A stretch of DNA of 64,000 nucleotides from Hydractinia symbiolongicarpus. Taxonomy: Eukaryota > Cnidaria > Hydrozoa > Anthoathecata > Hydractiniidae. The stretch covers positions 9,362,001-9,426,000 of the forward strand of contig NC_079879.1 of assembly GCF_029227915.1 (NCBI RefSeq), in the 5' to 3' direction. A model generated the notes under the pieces. It was not told where the DNA came from. It worked only from the letters and a program-made list of their open reading frames with translations, and searched no databases. This document shows, piece by piece, positions 1 to 10,515 of the stretch. The first letter of the stretch is position 1; every line of letters begins with the position of its first letter. The position numbers were made by a program, and so were the translations under genes.

Positions 1-33
1 AACGCAATGTACTAACCACTATACGATCACGGC
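1..33 (-). tRNA. tRNA-His: tRNA-His(GTG), 5' part, cut by the window edge
   Basis: Only tRNA positions 1-33 lie in the window, and all match consensus. Confidence 0.85.
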
Positions 34-255
34 TGATATAAGATTGTTAACCATATATGTCTTGTTCAAAACACTCTGCTGCAATGCGATGATTAAGAAG
101 TATATTTCGTTATGTTTGAAGTCGATACACAACATAATTCGGTTATTTAAAAAGAAAAAACAAAATGAAGGCATCGGACTGTTTTCTCTATCGAACGAAG
201 TCAATTTAATCGATACAGAAGTACACGTTAACTTCCTATCACAGATTCTTCCAAT

Positions 256-326
256 GAAATGACCAGGATTCGAACCTGGGTTATTGCGGCCACAACGCAA
301 TGTACTAACCATTATACGATCACGGC
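256..326 (-). pseudogene. tRNA-His(GTG), BA class
   Basis: BA acceptor; G15A in the D loop. Confidence 0.8.
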
Positions 327-551
327 TGATGTGAGATTGTTATCTATATATGTCTTGTTCAAAACACTGTGCTGCAATGCGTTGATTAAGAAATGTATTA
401 CGTTATGTTTGAAGTCGATACACAACATAATTCGGTGTAATAGAGAAAACAAGCAAAATTAAAACATCAGGAGCTGCTCATCCAAGCAAACGGGGTCAAT
501 TTAATCGATACAGAAATATATGTTCACTTTCCTATCACTGACTCTTGTAAT

Positions 552-622
552 ACCGTGACCAGGATTCGAACCTGGGTTATTGCGGCCACAACGCAATGTA
601 CTAACCACTATACGATCACGGC
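552..622 (-). tRNA. tRNA-His: tRNA-His(GTG), C72T
   Basis: C72T gives a G1-U72 wobble; otherwise consensus. Confidence 0.85.
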
Positions 623-841
623 TTATGTTAGATTGACTATACATGCCTTGTTCAAAACACCCTGCTGCAAGGCGATGATTAAGAAGTATATTACGTTATG
701 TTTGAAGCCGATACACAACATAATTTGGCGATATAAAGAAAATAACAAAATTAATTCATAGGACTGTTTTCTCTAGCGAACGGAGATATTTTATTCGATA
801 CAGAAATATATGTTCACTTTCCTATCACTGATTCTTGTAAT

Positions 842-912
842 GCCGTGACCAGGATTCGAACCTGGGTTATTGCAGCCACAACGCAAGGTACTAACCACTA
901 TACGATCACGGC
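842..912 (-). tRNA. tRNA-His: tRNA-His(GTG) variant
   Basis: C39T makes G31-U39 a wobble; A26C. Stems otherwise intact. Confidence 0.82.
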
Positions 913-1134
913 TCATATGAGATTGTTAACCATATATGTCTTGTTCAAAACACTCTGCTGCAATGCGATGATTAAGAAGAAAATTTCGTTATGTTTGAAG
1001 CCGATACACAACATAATTCGGTTATATAAAGAAAATAAACAAAATAAATGCATAGGACTGTTTTCTCTAGCGAACGGAGACAATTTAATTGATACAGAAG
1101 TACACGTTAACTTCCTATCACAGATTCTGCTAAT

Positions 1135-1205
1135 GAAATGACCAGGATGCGAACCTGGGTTATTGCGGCCACAACGCAATGTACTAACAACTATACGATC
1201 ACGGC
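1135..1205 (-). pseudogene. tRNA-His(GTG), BA class, A58C
   Basis: BA acceptor; A58C removes the near-universal T-loop A and damages the B box; G18T in the D loop. Confidence 0.8.
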
Positions 1206-1427
1206 TGATATAAGATTGTTAACCATATATGTCTTGTTCAAAACACTCTGCTGCAATGCGATGATTAAGAAGTATATTTTGTTATGTTTGAAGTCGCTAC
1301 ACAACATTATTCGGTGATATAAAGAGAATAACAAAATGAATTCATAGGACTGTTTTCTCTAGCGAACGGAGATATTTTAATCGATACAGAAATATCTGTT
1401 CACTTTCTTATCCCTGATTCTTGTAAT

Positions 1428-1498
1428 GCCGTGACCAGGATTCGAACCTGGGTTATTGCAGCCACAACGCAAGGTACTAACCACTATACGATCACGGC
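1428..1498 (-). tRNA. tRNA-His: tRNA-His(GTG) variant
   Basis: C39T (wobble with G31) and A26C, as at 842. Confidence 0.82.
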
Positions 1499-1721
1499 TC
1501 ATATGAGATTGTTAACCATATATGTCTTGTTCAAAACACTCTGCTGCAATGCGATGATTAAGAAGTAAATTTCGTTATGTTTGAAGTCAATACACAACAT
1601 AATTCGGTTATATAAAGAAAATAAACAAAATAAATGCATAGGACTGTTTTCTCTAGCGAACGGAGACAATTTAATTGATACAGAAGTACATGTTCACTAT
1701 CCTATCACTGATTCTTGTAAT

Positions 1722-1792
1722 GCCGTGACCAGGATTCGAACCTGGGTTATTGCGGCCACAACGCAATGTACTAACCACTATACGATCACGGC
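1722..1792 (-). tRNA. tRNA-His: tRNA-His(GTG)
   Basis: Consensus at all 71 positions. Confidence 0.92.
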
Positions 1793-2017
1793 TGATATAA
1801 GGTTGTTAACCATATATGTCTTGTTCAAAACACTCTGCCGCAATGCGTTGATTAAGAAGTATATTTCGTTATGTTTTAAGTCGATACACAACATAATTCG
1901 GTGTAATAGAGAAAACAAGCAAAATTAAAGCATCAGGAGCTGCTCATCCAAGTGAACGGGGTCAATTTAATCGATACAGAAATATATGTTCACTTTCCTA
2001 TCACTGATTCTTGTAAT

Positions 2018-2088
2018 GCCGTGACCAGGATTCGAACCTGGGTTATTGCGGCCACAACGCAATGTACTAACCACTATACGATCACGGC
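2018..2088 (-). tRNA. tRNA-His: tRNA-His(GTG)
   Basis: Consensus at all 71 positions. Confidence 0.92.
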
Positions 2089-2310
2089 TGATATAACATT
2101 GTTTACCATATATGTCTTGTTCAAAACACTCTGCTGCAATGCGATGATTAAGAAGTATATTTCGTTATGTTTGAAGTCGATACGCAACATAATTCGGTTA
2201 TTTAAAAAGAATAAACAAATTGAATGCATAGGACTGTTTTCTCTATGGAACGGGGACAATTTAATAGATACAGAAGTACACGTTAACTTCCTATCACAGA
2301 TTCTTCTAAT

Positions 2311-2380
2311 GAAATGACCAGGACTCGAACTTGGGTTATTGCAGCCACAACGCAATGTACTAACCACTATACGATCACGG
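2311..2380 (-). pseudogene. tRNA-His(GTG), BA and D1 class
   Basis: BA acceptor and G1 deleted; A59G, G52A (mismatch with C62), C39T. Confidence 0.78.
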
Positions 2381-2499
2381 TGATGTGAGATTGTTATCTG
2401 TATATGTCTTGTTCAAAGCACTGAGCTGCAATGCGTTGATTAAGAAATGTATTACGTTATGTTTAAAGTCGATACACAACATAATTCGGTGTAATAGAG

Positions 2500-2512
2500 A
2501 AAACAAGCAAAA
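2500..2512 (-). terminator. Nearest T-runs downstream of a representative copy
   Basis: In transcription sense, two runs of four T lie about 93 and 102 nt past the 3' end of the copy at 2606. They are the first oligo-T signals met. Typical Pol III terminators lie within about 20 nt, so these would be weak and distant. Confidence 0.35.
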
Positions 2513-2615
2513 TTAAAGCATCAGGAGCTGTTCATCCAAGTGAACGGGGTCAATTTAATCGATACAGAAATATATGTTCACTTTCCTATCACTGATTCTT
2601 GTAATGCCGTGACCA

Positions 2616-2626
2616 GGATTCGAACC
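2616..2626 (-). promoter_or_regulatory. B box of a representative intact copy
   Basis: tRNA-sense GGTTCGAATCC at positions 52-62 matches the Pol III type 2 B-box consensus exactly. Most copies keep it, including many BA copies. Those with A59G read GGTTCGAGTCC, which still fits. Confidence 0.85.
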
Positions 2627-2658
2627 TGGGTTATTGCGGCCACAACGCAATGTACTAA

Positions 2659-2669
2659 CCACTATACGA
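2659..2669 (-). promoter_or_regulatory. A box of a representative intact copy
   Basis: tRNA-sense TCGTATAGTGG at positions 8-19 fits the A-box consensus. Copies with G15A read TAATGG here. Copies with G18 or G19 changes lose a conserved G. Confidence 0.75.
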
Positions 2670-2694
2670 TCACGGCTGATATAAGATTGTTTAC

Positions 2695-2702
2695 CATATA
2701 TG
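2695..2702 (-). promoter_or_regulatory. TATA-like upstream element (representative)
   Basis: The palindrome CATATATG lies 19-26 bp upstream of the tRNA 5' end and recurs in nearly all class 1 and class 4 units. The position is close to where TFIIIB binds upstream of Pol III genes. A promoter role is inferred from position only. Confidence 0.35.
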
Positions 2703-2898
2703 TCTTGTTCAAAACACTCTGCTGCAATGCGATGATTAAGAAGTATATTTCGTTATGTTTGAAGTCGATACGCAACATAATTCGGTTATTTAAAAAGAAT
2801 AAACAAATTGAATGCATAGGACTGTTTTCTCCATGGAACGGGGACAATTTAATAGATACAGAAGTACACGTTAACTTCCTATCACAGATTCTTCTAAT

Positions 2899-2968
2899 GA
2901 AATGACCAGGACTCGAACCTGGGTTATTGCGGCCACAACGCAATGTACTAACCACTATACGATCACGG
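2899..2968 (-). pseudogene. tRNA-His(GTG), BA and D1 class
   Basis: BA acceptor, G1 deleted, A59G. Confidence 0.78.
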
Positions 2969-3193
2969 TGATGTGAGATTGTTATCTGTATATGTCTTGT
3001 TCAAAGCACTGAGCTGCAATGCGTTGATTAAGAAATGTATTACGTTATGTTTAAAGTCGATACACAACATAATTCGGTGTAATAGAGAAAACAAGCAAAA
3101 TTAAAGCATCAGGAGCTGTTCATCCAAGTGAACGGGGTCAATTTAAACGATACAGAAATATATGTTCACTTTCCTATCACTGATTCTTGTAAT

Positions 3194-3264
3194 GCCGTGA
3201 CCAGGATTCGAACCTGGGTTATTGCTGCCACAACGCAATGTACTAACCACTATACGATCACGGC
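3194..3264 (-). tRNA. tRNA-His: tRNA-His(GTG), C39A
   Basis: C39A mismatches G31 at the base of the anticodon loop. Confidence 0.75.
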
Positions 3265-3486
3265 TGATATAAGATTGTTTACCATATATGTCTTGTTCAA
3301 AACACTCTGCTGCAATGCAATGATTAAGAAGTATATTTCGTTATGTTTGAAGTCGTTACGCAACATAATTCGGTTATTTAAAAAGAATAAACAAAATGAA
3401 TGCATAGGACTGTTTTCTCTATGGAACGGAGACAATTTAATCGATACAGAAGTACACGTTAACTTCCTATCACAGATTCTTCTAAT

Positions 3487-3556
3487 GAAATGACCAGGAC
3501 TCGAACCTGGGTTATTGCGGTCACAACGCAATGTACTAACCACTATACGATCACGG
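3487..3556 (-). pseudogene. tRNA-His(GTG), BA and D1 class
   Basis: BA acceptor, G1 deleted, A59G, G37A next to the anticodon. Confidence 0.78.
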
Positions 3557-3781
3557 TGATGTGAGATTGTTATCTGTATATGTCTTGTTCAAACCACTGA
3601 GCTGCAATGCGTTGATTGAGAAATGTATTACGTTATGTTTGAAGTCGAAACACAACATAATTCGGTGTAATAGAGAAAACAAGCAAAATTAAAGCATCAG
3701 GAGCTGTTCGTCCAAGCAAACGGGGTCAATTTAATCGATACAGAAATATATGTTCACTTTTCTATCACTGATTCTTGTAAT

Positions 3782-3852
3782 GCCGTGACCAGGATTCGAA
3801 CCTGGGTTATTGCGGCCACAACGCAATGTACTAACCACTAAACGATCACGGC
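3782..3852 (-). tRNA. tRNA-His: tRNA-His(GTG), A12T
   Basis: A12T gives a U12xU23 mismatch in the D stem. Confidence 0.75.
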
Positions 3853-4074
3853 TGATATAAGATTGTTAACCATATATGTGTTGTTCAAAACACTCTGCTG
3901 CAATGCGATGATTAAGAAGTATATTTCGATATGTTTGAAGTCGATACACAACATAATTCGGTTATTTAAAAAGAATAAACAAAATGAATGCATAGGACTG
4001 TTTTCTCTATGGAACGGAGACAATTTAATCGATACAGAAGTACACGTTAACTTCCTATCACAGATTCTTCTAAT

Positions 4075-4136
4075 GAAATGACCAGGACTCGAACCTGGGT
4101 TATTGCGGCCACAACGCAACATACTAACCACTATAC
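4075..4136 (-). pseudogene. Truncated tRNA-His, BA class
   Basis: The 5' end, positions 1-9, is deleted along with adjacent spacer; the join reads CTATAC then ACTGTGCTGC with AC shared. BA acceptor, A59G, A26G, C25T. Confidence 0.85.
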
Positions 4137-4321
4137 ACACTGTGCTGCAATGCGTTGATTAAGAAATGTATTACGTTATGTTTGAAGTCGATACGCAACA
4201 TAATTCGATTATTTAAAAAGAATAAACAAAATGAATGCATAGGACTGTTTTCTCTATGGAACGGAGACAATTTAATCGATACAGAAGTACACGTTAACTT
4301 CCTATCACAAATTCTTCTAAT

Positions 4322-4391
4322 GAAATGACCAGGACTCGAACCTGGGTTATTGCGGCCACAACGCAATGTACTAACCACTATACGATCACGG
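4322..4391 (-). pseudogene. tRNA-His(GTG), BA and D1 class
   Basis: BA acceptor, G1 deleted, A59G. Confidence 0.78.
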
Positions 4392-4616
4392 TGATGTGAG
4401 ATTGTTATCTGTATATGTCTTGTTCAAACAACTGAGCTGCAATGCGTTGATTAAGAAATGTATTACGTTATGTTTGAAGTCGATACACAACATAATTCGG
4501 TGTAATAGAGAAAACAAGCAAAATTAAAGCATCAGGAGCTGTTCATCCAAGCAAACGGGGTCAATTTAATCGATACAGAAATATATGTTCACTTTCCTAT
4601 CACTGATTCTTGTAAT

Positions 4617-4687
4617 GCCGTGACCAGGATTCGAACCTGGGTTATTGCGGCCACAACGCAATGTACTAACCACTATACCATCACGGC
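4617..4687 (-). tRNA. tRNA-His: tRNA-His(GTG), C9G
   Basis: Only C9G, in the linker between acceptor and D stem. Confidence 0.82.
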
Positions 4688-4909
4688 TGATATAAAATTG
4701 TTAACCATATATGTGTTGTTCAAAACACTCTGCTGCAATGCGATGATTAAGAAGTATATTTCGATATGTTTGAAGTCGATACACAACATAATTCGGTTAT
4801 TTAAAAAGAATAAACAAAATGAATGCATAGGACTGTTTTCTCTATGGAACGGAGACAATTTAATCGATACAGAAGTACACGTTAACTTCCTATCACAGAT
4901 TCTTCTAAT

Positions 4910-4971
4910 GAAATGACCAGGACTCGAACCTGGGTTATTGCGGCCACAACGCAACATACTAACCACTATAC
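4910..4971 (-). pseudogene. Truncated tRNA-His, BA class
   Basis: Same deletion junction and changes as 4075-4136. Confidence 0.85.
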
Positions 4972-5156
4972 ACACTGTGCTGCAATGCGTTGATTAAGAA
5001 ATGTATTACGTTATGTTTGAAGTCAATACGCAACATAATTCGGTTATTTAAAAAGAATAAACAAAATGAATGCATAGGACTGTTTTCTCTATGGAACGGA
5101 GACAATTTAATCGATACAGAAGTACACGTTAACTTCCTATCACAGATTCTTCTAAT

Positions 5157-5226
5157 GAAATGACCAGGACTCGAACCTGGGTTATTGCGGCCACAACGCA
5201 ATGTACTAACCACTATACGATCACGG
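5157..5226 (-). pseudogene. tRNA-His(GTG), BA and D1 class
   Basis: BA acceptor, G1 deleted, A59G. Confidence 0.78.
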
Positions 5227-5451
5227 TGATGTGAGATTGTTATCTGTATATGTCTTGTTCAAACAACTGAGCTGCAATGCGTTGATTAAGAAATGTATTA
5301 CGTTATGTTTGAAGTCGATACACAACATAATTCGGTGTAATAGAGAAAACAAGCAAAATTAAAGCATCAGGAGCTTTTCATCCAAGCAAACAGGGTCAAT
5401 TTAATCGATACAGAAATATATGTTCACTTTCCTATCACTGATTCTTGTAAT

Positions 5452-5522
5452 GCCGTGACCATGATTCGAACCTGGGTTATTGCGGCCACAACGCAATGTA
5501 CTAACCACTATACCATCACGGC
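5452..5522 (-). tRNA. tRNA-His: tRNA-His(GTG), C62A C9G
   Basis: C62A mismatches G52 and alters the B box; C9G. Confidence 0.7.
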
Positions 5523-5744
5523 TGATATAAGATTGTTAACCATATATGTGTTGTTCAAAACACTCTGCTGCAATGCGATGATTAAGAAGTATATTTCGAT
5601 ATGTTTGAAGTCGATACACAACATAATTCGGTTATTTAAAAAGAATAAACAAAATGAATGCATAGGACTGTTTTCTCTATGGAACGGAGACAATTTAATC
5701 GATACAGAAGTACACGTTAACTTCCTATCACAGATTCTTCTAAT

Positions 5745-5815
5745 GAAATGACCAGGACTCGAACCTGGGTAATTGCGGCCACAACGCAACATACTAACCA
5801 CTATACGATCACGGC
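5745..5815 (-). pseudogene. tRNA-His(GTG), BA class
   Basis: BA acceptor; A59G, A45T, A26G, C25T. Confidence 0.78.
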
Positions 5816-6038
5816 TCATATGAGATTGTTAACCATATATGTCTTGTTCAAAACACTCTGCTGCAATGCGATGATTAAGAAGTATATTTCGTTATGTTTG
5901 AAGTCGATACACAACATAATTCGGTTATTTAAAAAGAATAAACAAAATGAATATATAGGACTGTTTTGTCTAGCGAACAGAGACATTTTAATCGATACAG
6001 AAATATATGTTCACTTTGCTATCACTGACTCTTGTAAT

Positions 6039-6109
6039 GCCGTGACCAGGATTCGAACCTGGGTTAGTGCAGCCACAACGCAAGGTACTAACCACTATAC
6101 GATCACGGC
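6039..6109 (-). tRNA. tRNA-His: tRNA-His(GTG) variant
   Basis: A43C mismatches U27; C39T wobble; A26C. Confidence 0.72.
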
Positions 6110-6332
6110 TCATATGAGATTGTTAACCATATATGTCTTGTTCAAAACACTCTGCTGTAATGCGATGATTAAGAAGTAAATTTCGTTATGTTTGAAGTCG
6201 ATACACAACATAATTCGGTTATATAAAGAAAATAAACAAAATAAATGCATAGGACTGTTTACTCTAGCGAACGGAGACAATTTAATTGATACAGAAGTAC
6301 GTGTTCACTATCCTATCACTGACTCTTGTAAT

Positions 6333-6403
6333 GCCGTGACCAGGATTCGAACCTGGGTTATTGCGGCCACAACGCAATGTACTAACCACTATACGATCAC
6401 GGC
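6333..6403 (-). tRNA. tRNA-His: tRNA-His(GTG)
   Basis: Consensus at all 71 positions. The 5' flank lacks the usual GA after the tRNA (starts TATGTGAG). Confidence 0.92.
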
Positions 6404-6626
6404 TATGTGAGATTGTTATCCATATATGTCTTGTAAAAACACTGTGCTGCAATGCGTTGATTAAGAAATGTATTACGTTTTGTTTGAAGTCGATACACAA
6501 CATAATTTGGTGTAATAGAGAAAACAAGCAAAATTAAAGCATCAGAAGCTGTTCATCCAAGCGAACGGGGTCAATTTAATCGATACAGAAATATATGTTC
6601 ACTTTCCTATCACTGATTCTTGTAAT

Positions 6627-6697
6627 GCCGTGACCAGGATTCGAACCTGGGTTATTGCGGCCACAACGCAATGTACTAACCACTATACGATCACGTC
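6627..6697 (-). tRNA. tRNA-His: tRNA-His(GTG), C2A
   Basis: C2A mismatches G71 in the acceptor stem. Confidence 0.75.
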
Positions 6698-6919
6698 CGA
6701 TATAAGATTGTTAACCAAATATGTCTTGTTCAAAACACTCTGCTGCAATGCGATGACTAAGAAGTATATTTCGTTATGTTTGAAGTCGATACACAACATA
6801 ATTCGCTTATTTAAAAAGAATAAACAAAATGAATGCATAGGCCTGTTTTCTCTATCGAACGGAGACAATTTAATCGATACAGAAGTACACGTTAACTTCC
6901 TATCAGAGATTCTGCTAAT

Positions 6920-6990
6920 GAAATGACCAGGATGCGAACCTGGGTTATTGCGGCCACAACGCAATGTACTAACCACTATACGATCACGGC
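6920..6990 (-). pseudogene. tRNA-His(GTG), BA class, A58C
   Basis: BA acceptor; A58C in the T loop and B box. Confidence 0.8.
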
Positions 6991-7212
6991 TGATATAAGA
7001 TTGTTAACCATATATGTCTTGTTCAAAACACTCTGCTGCAATGCGATGATTAAGAAGTATATTTCGTTATGTTTGAAGTCGCTACACAACATTATTCGGT
7101 GATATAAAGAGAATAACAAAATGAATTCATAGGACTGTTTTCTCTAGCGAACTGAGATATTTTAATCGATACAGAAATATCTGTTCACTTTCCTATCCCT
7201 GATTCTTGTAAT

Positions 7213-7283
7213 GCCGTGACCAGGATTCGAACCTGGGTTATTGCAGCCACAAGGCAAGGTACTAACCACTATACGATCACGGC
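7213..7283 (-). tRNA. tRNA-His: tRNA-His(GTG) variant
   Basis: G31C with C39T gives a C31xU39 mismatch; A26C. Confidence 0.72.
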
Positions 7284-7505
7284 TCATATGAGATTGTTAA
7301 CCATATATGTCTTGTTCAAAACACTCTGCTGCATTGCGATGATTAAGAAGTAAATTTCGTTATGTTTGAAGTCAATACACAACATAATTCGGTTATTTAA
7401 AAAGAATAAACAAAATGAATGCATAGGACTGTTTTCTCTATGGAACGGAGACAATTTAATCGATACAGAAGTACACGTTAACTTCCTATCACAGATTCTT
7501 CTAAT

Positions 7506-7576
7506 GAAATGACCAGGACTCGAACCTGGGTAATTGCGGCCACAACGCAACATACTAACCACTATACGATCACGGC
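7506..7576 (-). pseudogene. tRNA-His(GTG), BA class
   Basis: BA acceptor; A59G, A45T, A26G, C25T, as at 5745. Confidence 0.78.
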
Positions 7577-7799
7577 TCATATGAGATTGTTAACCATATA
7601 TGTCTTGTTCAAAACACTCTGCTGCAATGCGATGATTAAGAAGTATATTTCGTTATGTTTGAAGTCGATACACAACATAATTCGGTTATTTAAAAAGAAA
7701 AAACAAAATGAATATATAGGACTGTTTTGTCTAGCGAACAGAGACATTTTAATCGATACAGAAATATATGTTCACTTTGCTATCACTGACTCTTGTAAT

Positions 7800-7870
7800 G
7801 CCGTGACCAGGATTCGAACCTGGGTTATTGCAGCCACAACGCGAGGTACTAACCACTATACGATCACGGC
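7800..7870 (-). tRNA. tRNA-His: tRNA-His(GTG) variant
   Basis: T28C mismatches A42; C39T wobble; A26C. Confidence 0.72.
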
Positions 7871-8093
7871 TCATATGAGATTGTTAACCATATATGTCTT
7901 GTTCAAAACACTCTGCTGCAATGCGATGATTAAGAAGTAAATTTTGTTATGTTTGAAGTCGATACACAACATAATTCGGTTATATAAAGAAAATAAACAA
8001 AATAAATGCATAGGACTGTTTTCTCTAGCGAACGGAGACAATTTAATTGATACAGAAGTACGTGTTCACTATCCTATCACTGACTCTTGTAAT

Positions 8094-8164
8094 GCCGTGA
8101 CCAGGATTCGAACCTGGGTTATTGCGGCCACAACGCAATGTACTAACCACTATACGATCACGGC
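8094..8164 (-). tRNA. tRNA-His: tRNA-His(GTG)
   Basis: Consensus at all 71 positions. Confidence 0.92.
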
Positions 8165-8389
8165 TGATGTGAGATTGTTATCTATATATGTCTTGTTCAA
8201 AACACTGTGCTGCAATGCGTTGATTAAGAAATGTTTTACGTTATGTTTGAAGTCGATACACAACATAATTCGGTGTAATAGAGAAAACAAGCAAAATTAA
8301 AGCATCAGGAGCTGCTCATCCAAGCGAACGGGGTCAATTTAATCGATACAGAAATATATGTTCACTTTCCTATCACTGATTCTTGTAAT

Positions 8390-8460
8390 GCCGTGACCAG
8401 GATTCGAACCTGGGTTATGGCGGCCACAACGCAAGGTACTAACCACTATACGATCACGGC
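8390..8460 (-). tRNA. tRNA-His: tRNA-His(GTG), A42C
   Basis: A42C mismatches U28 in the anticodon stem; A26C. Confidence 0.72.
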
Positions 8461-8683
8461 TCATATGAGATTGTTAACCATATATGTCTTGTTCAAAACA
8501 CTCTGCTGCAATGCGATGATTAAGAAGTAAATTTCGTTATGTTTGAAGTCGATACACAACATAATTCGGTTATATAAAGAAAATAAACAAAATAAATGCA
8601 TAGGACTGTTTTCTCTAGCGAACGGAGACAATTTAATTGATACAGAAGTAGGTGTTCACTATCCTATCACTGACTCTTGTAAT

Positions 8684-8754
8684 GCCGTGACCAGGATTCG
8701 AACCTGGGTTATTGCGGCCACAACGCAATGTACTAACCACTATACAATCACGGC
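8684..8754 (-). tRNA. tRNA-His: tRNA-His(GTG), C9T
   Basis: Only C9T. Confidence 0.83.
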
Positions 8755-8977
8755 TATGTGAGATTGTTATCCATATATGTCTTGTAAAAACACTGTGCTG
8801 CAATGCGTTGATTAAGAAATGTATTACGTTATGTTTGAAGTCGATACACAACATAATTTGGTGTAATAGAGAAAACAAGCAAAATTAAAGCATCAGAAGC
8901 TGTTCATCCAAGCGAACGGGGTCAATTTAATCGATACAGAAATATATGTTCACTTTCCTATCACTGATTCTTGTAAT

Positions 8978-9048
8978 GCCGGGACCAGGATTCGAACCTG
9001 GGTTATTGCGGCCACAACGCAATGTACTAACCACTATACGATCACGTC
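8978..9048 (-). pseudogene. tRNA-His(GTG), acceptor mutations
   Basis: A68C mismatches U5 and C2A mismatches G71, giving two acceptor defects. Confidence 0.72.
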
Positions 9049-9270
9049 CGATATAAGATTGTTAACCAAATATGTCTTGTTCAAAACACTCTGCTGCAAT
9101 GCGATGACTAAGAAGTATATTTCGTTATGTTTGAAGTCGATACACAACATAATTCGCTTATTTAAAAAGAATAAACAAAATGAATGCATAGGCCTGTTTT
9201 CTCTATCGAACGGAGACAATTTAATCGATACAGAAGTACACGTTGACTTCCTATCAGAGATTCTGCTAAT

Positions 9271-9341
9271 GAAATGACCAGGATGCAAACCTGGGTTATT
9301 GCGGCCACAACGCAATGTACTAACCACTATACGATCACGGC
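9271..9341 (-). pseudogene. tRNA-His(GTG), BA class, A58C C56T
   Basis: BA acceptor; A58C and C56T destroy the T loop and B box. Confidence 0.8.
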
Positions 9342-9563
9342 TGATATAAAATTGTTAACCATATATGTCTTGTTCAAAACACTCTGCTGCAATGCGATGA
9401 TTAAGAAGTATATTTCGTTATGTTTGAAGTCGCTACACAACATTATTCGGTGATATAAAGAGAATAACAAAATGAATTCATAGGACTGTTTTCTCTAGCG
9501 AACGGAGATATTTTAATCGATACAGAAATATCTGTTCACTTTCCTATCCCTGATTCTTGTAAT

Positions 9564-9634
9564 GCCGTGACCAGGATTCGAACCTGGGTTATTGCAGCCA
9601 CAAGGCAAGGTACTAACCACTATACGATCACGGC
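9564..9634 (-). tRNA. tRNA-His: tRNA-His(GTG) variant
   Basis: G31C with C39T mismatch; A26C, as at 7213. Confidence 0.72.
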
Positions 9635-9857
9635 TCATATGAGATTGTTAACCATATATGTCTTGTTCAAAACACTCTGCTGCATTGCGATGATTAAGAA
9701 GTAAATTTCGTTATGTTTGAAGTCAATACACAACATAATTCGGTTATATAAAGAAAATAAACAAAATAAATGCATAGGACTGTTTTCTCTAGCGAACGGA
9801 GACAATTTAATTGATACAGAAGTACATGTTCACTATCCTATCACTGATTCTTGTAAT

Positions 9858-9928
9858 GCCGTGACCAGGATTCGAACCTGGGTTATTGCGGCCACAACGC
9901 AATGTACTAACCACTATACGATCACGGC
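9858..9928 (-). tRNA. tRNA-His: tRNA-His(GTG)
   Basis: Consensus at all 71 positions. Confidence 0.92.
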
Positions 9929-10150
9929 TGATATAAGATTGTTAACCATATATGTCTTGTTCAAAACACTCTGCTGCAATGCGATGATTAAGAAGTATAT
10001 TTCGTTATGTTTGAAGTCGATACACAACATAATTCAGTTATTTAAAAAGAAAAAACAAAATGAATGCATAGGACGGTTTTCTCTACCGAACGAAGTCAAT
10101 TTAATCGATACAGAAGTACACGTTAACTTGCTATCACAGATTCTTCTAAT

Positions 10151-10221
10151 GAAATGACAAGGATTCGAGCCTCGGTTATTGCGGCCACAACGCAATGTAC
10201 TAACCACTATACGATCACGGC
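10151..10221 (-). pseudogene. tRNA-His(GTG), BA class, T54C
   Basis: BA acceptor; T54C in the B box; C50G and G64T form a G-U wobble. Confidence 0.78.
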
Positions 10222-10444
10222 TGTTGTGAGATTGTTATCTATATATGTCTTGTTCAAAACACTGTGCTGCAATGCGTTGATTATGAAATGTATTATGTTT
10301 TGTTTGAAGTCGATGCACAACATAATTCGGTTAGATAAAGAAAATAAACAAAATAAATGCATAGGACTGTTTTTTCTAGCGAACGGAGACAATTTAATTG
10401 ATACAGAAGTACATGTTCACTATCCTATCACTGACTCTTGTAAT

Positions 10445-10515
10445 GCCGTGACCAGGATTCGAACCTGGGTTATTGCGGCCACAACGCAATGTACTAACCA
10501 CTATACGATCACGGC
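10445..10515 (-). tRNA. tRNA-His: tRNA-His(GTG)
   Basis: Consensus at all 71 positions. Confidence 0.92.

Larger units (their letters stand above)
2606..2676 (-). tRNA. tRNA-His: tRNA-His(GTG)
   Basis: Consensus at all 71 positions. Discriminator A73; the base at -1 is A, so G-1 is not encoded. Confidence 0.93.
2018..3781 (-). repeat. Two-unit higher-order repeat, three tandem copies
   Basis: Blocks starting at 2018, 2606 and 3194 are each 588 bp. Each holds a sound-acceptor copy followed by a BA+D1 copy, with nearly identical class 1 and class 2 spacers. This indicates recent dimer amplification. Confidence 0.8.
3782..5451 (-). repeat. 835-bp three-copy block, duplicated in tandem
   Basis: 3782-4616 and 4617-5451 share the same order: full tRNA, truncated BA copy ending at the same internal position, then a BA+D1 copy. 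The shared deletion junction shows that the truncation came before the duplication. Confidence 0.8.
6333..9857 (-). repeat. 2.35-kb-spaced four-unit duplication
   Basis: Copies at 6333, 6627, 6920 and 7213 correspond to those at 8684, 8978, 9271 and 9564 with a constant 2351-bp shift. They share diagnostic changes: C2A in the second, A58C in the third, and G31C with A26C in the fourth. Confidence 0.75.

Noticed and set aside
64-110. A second degenerate tRNA or B box in the spacer (GTTCAAAAC, plus strand)
   Set aside because: It lacks the conserved CGA core and no cloverleaf can be drawn around it.
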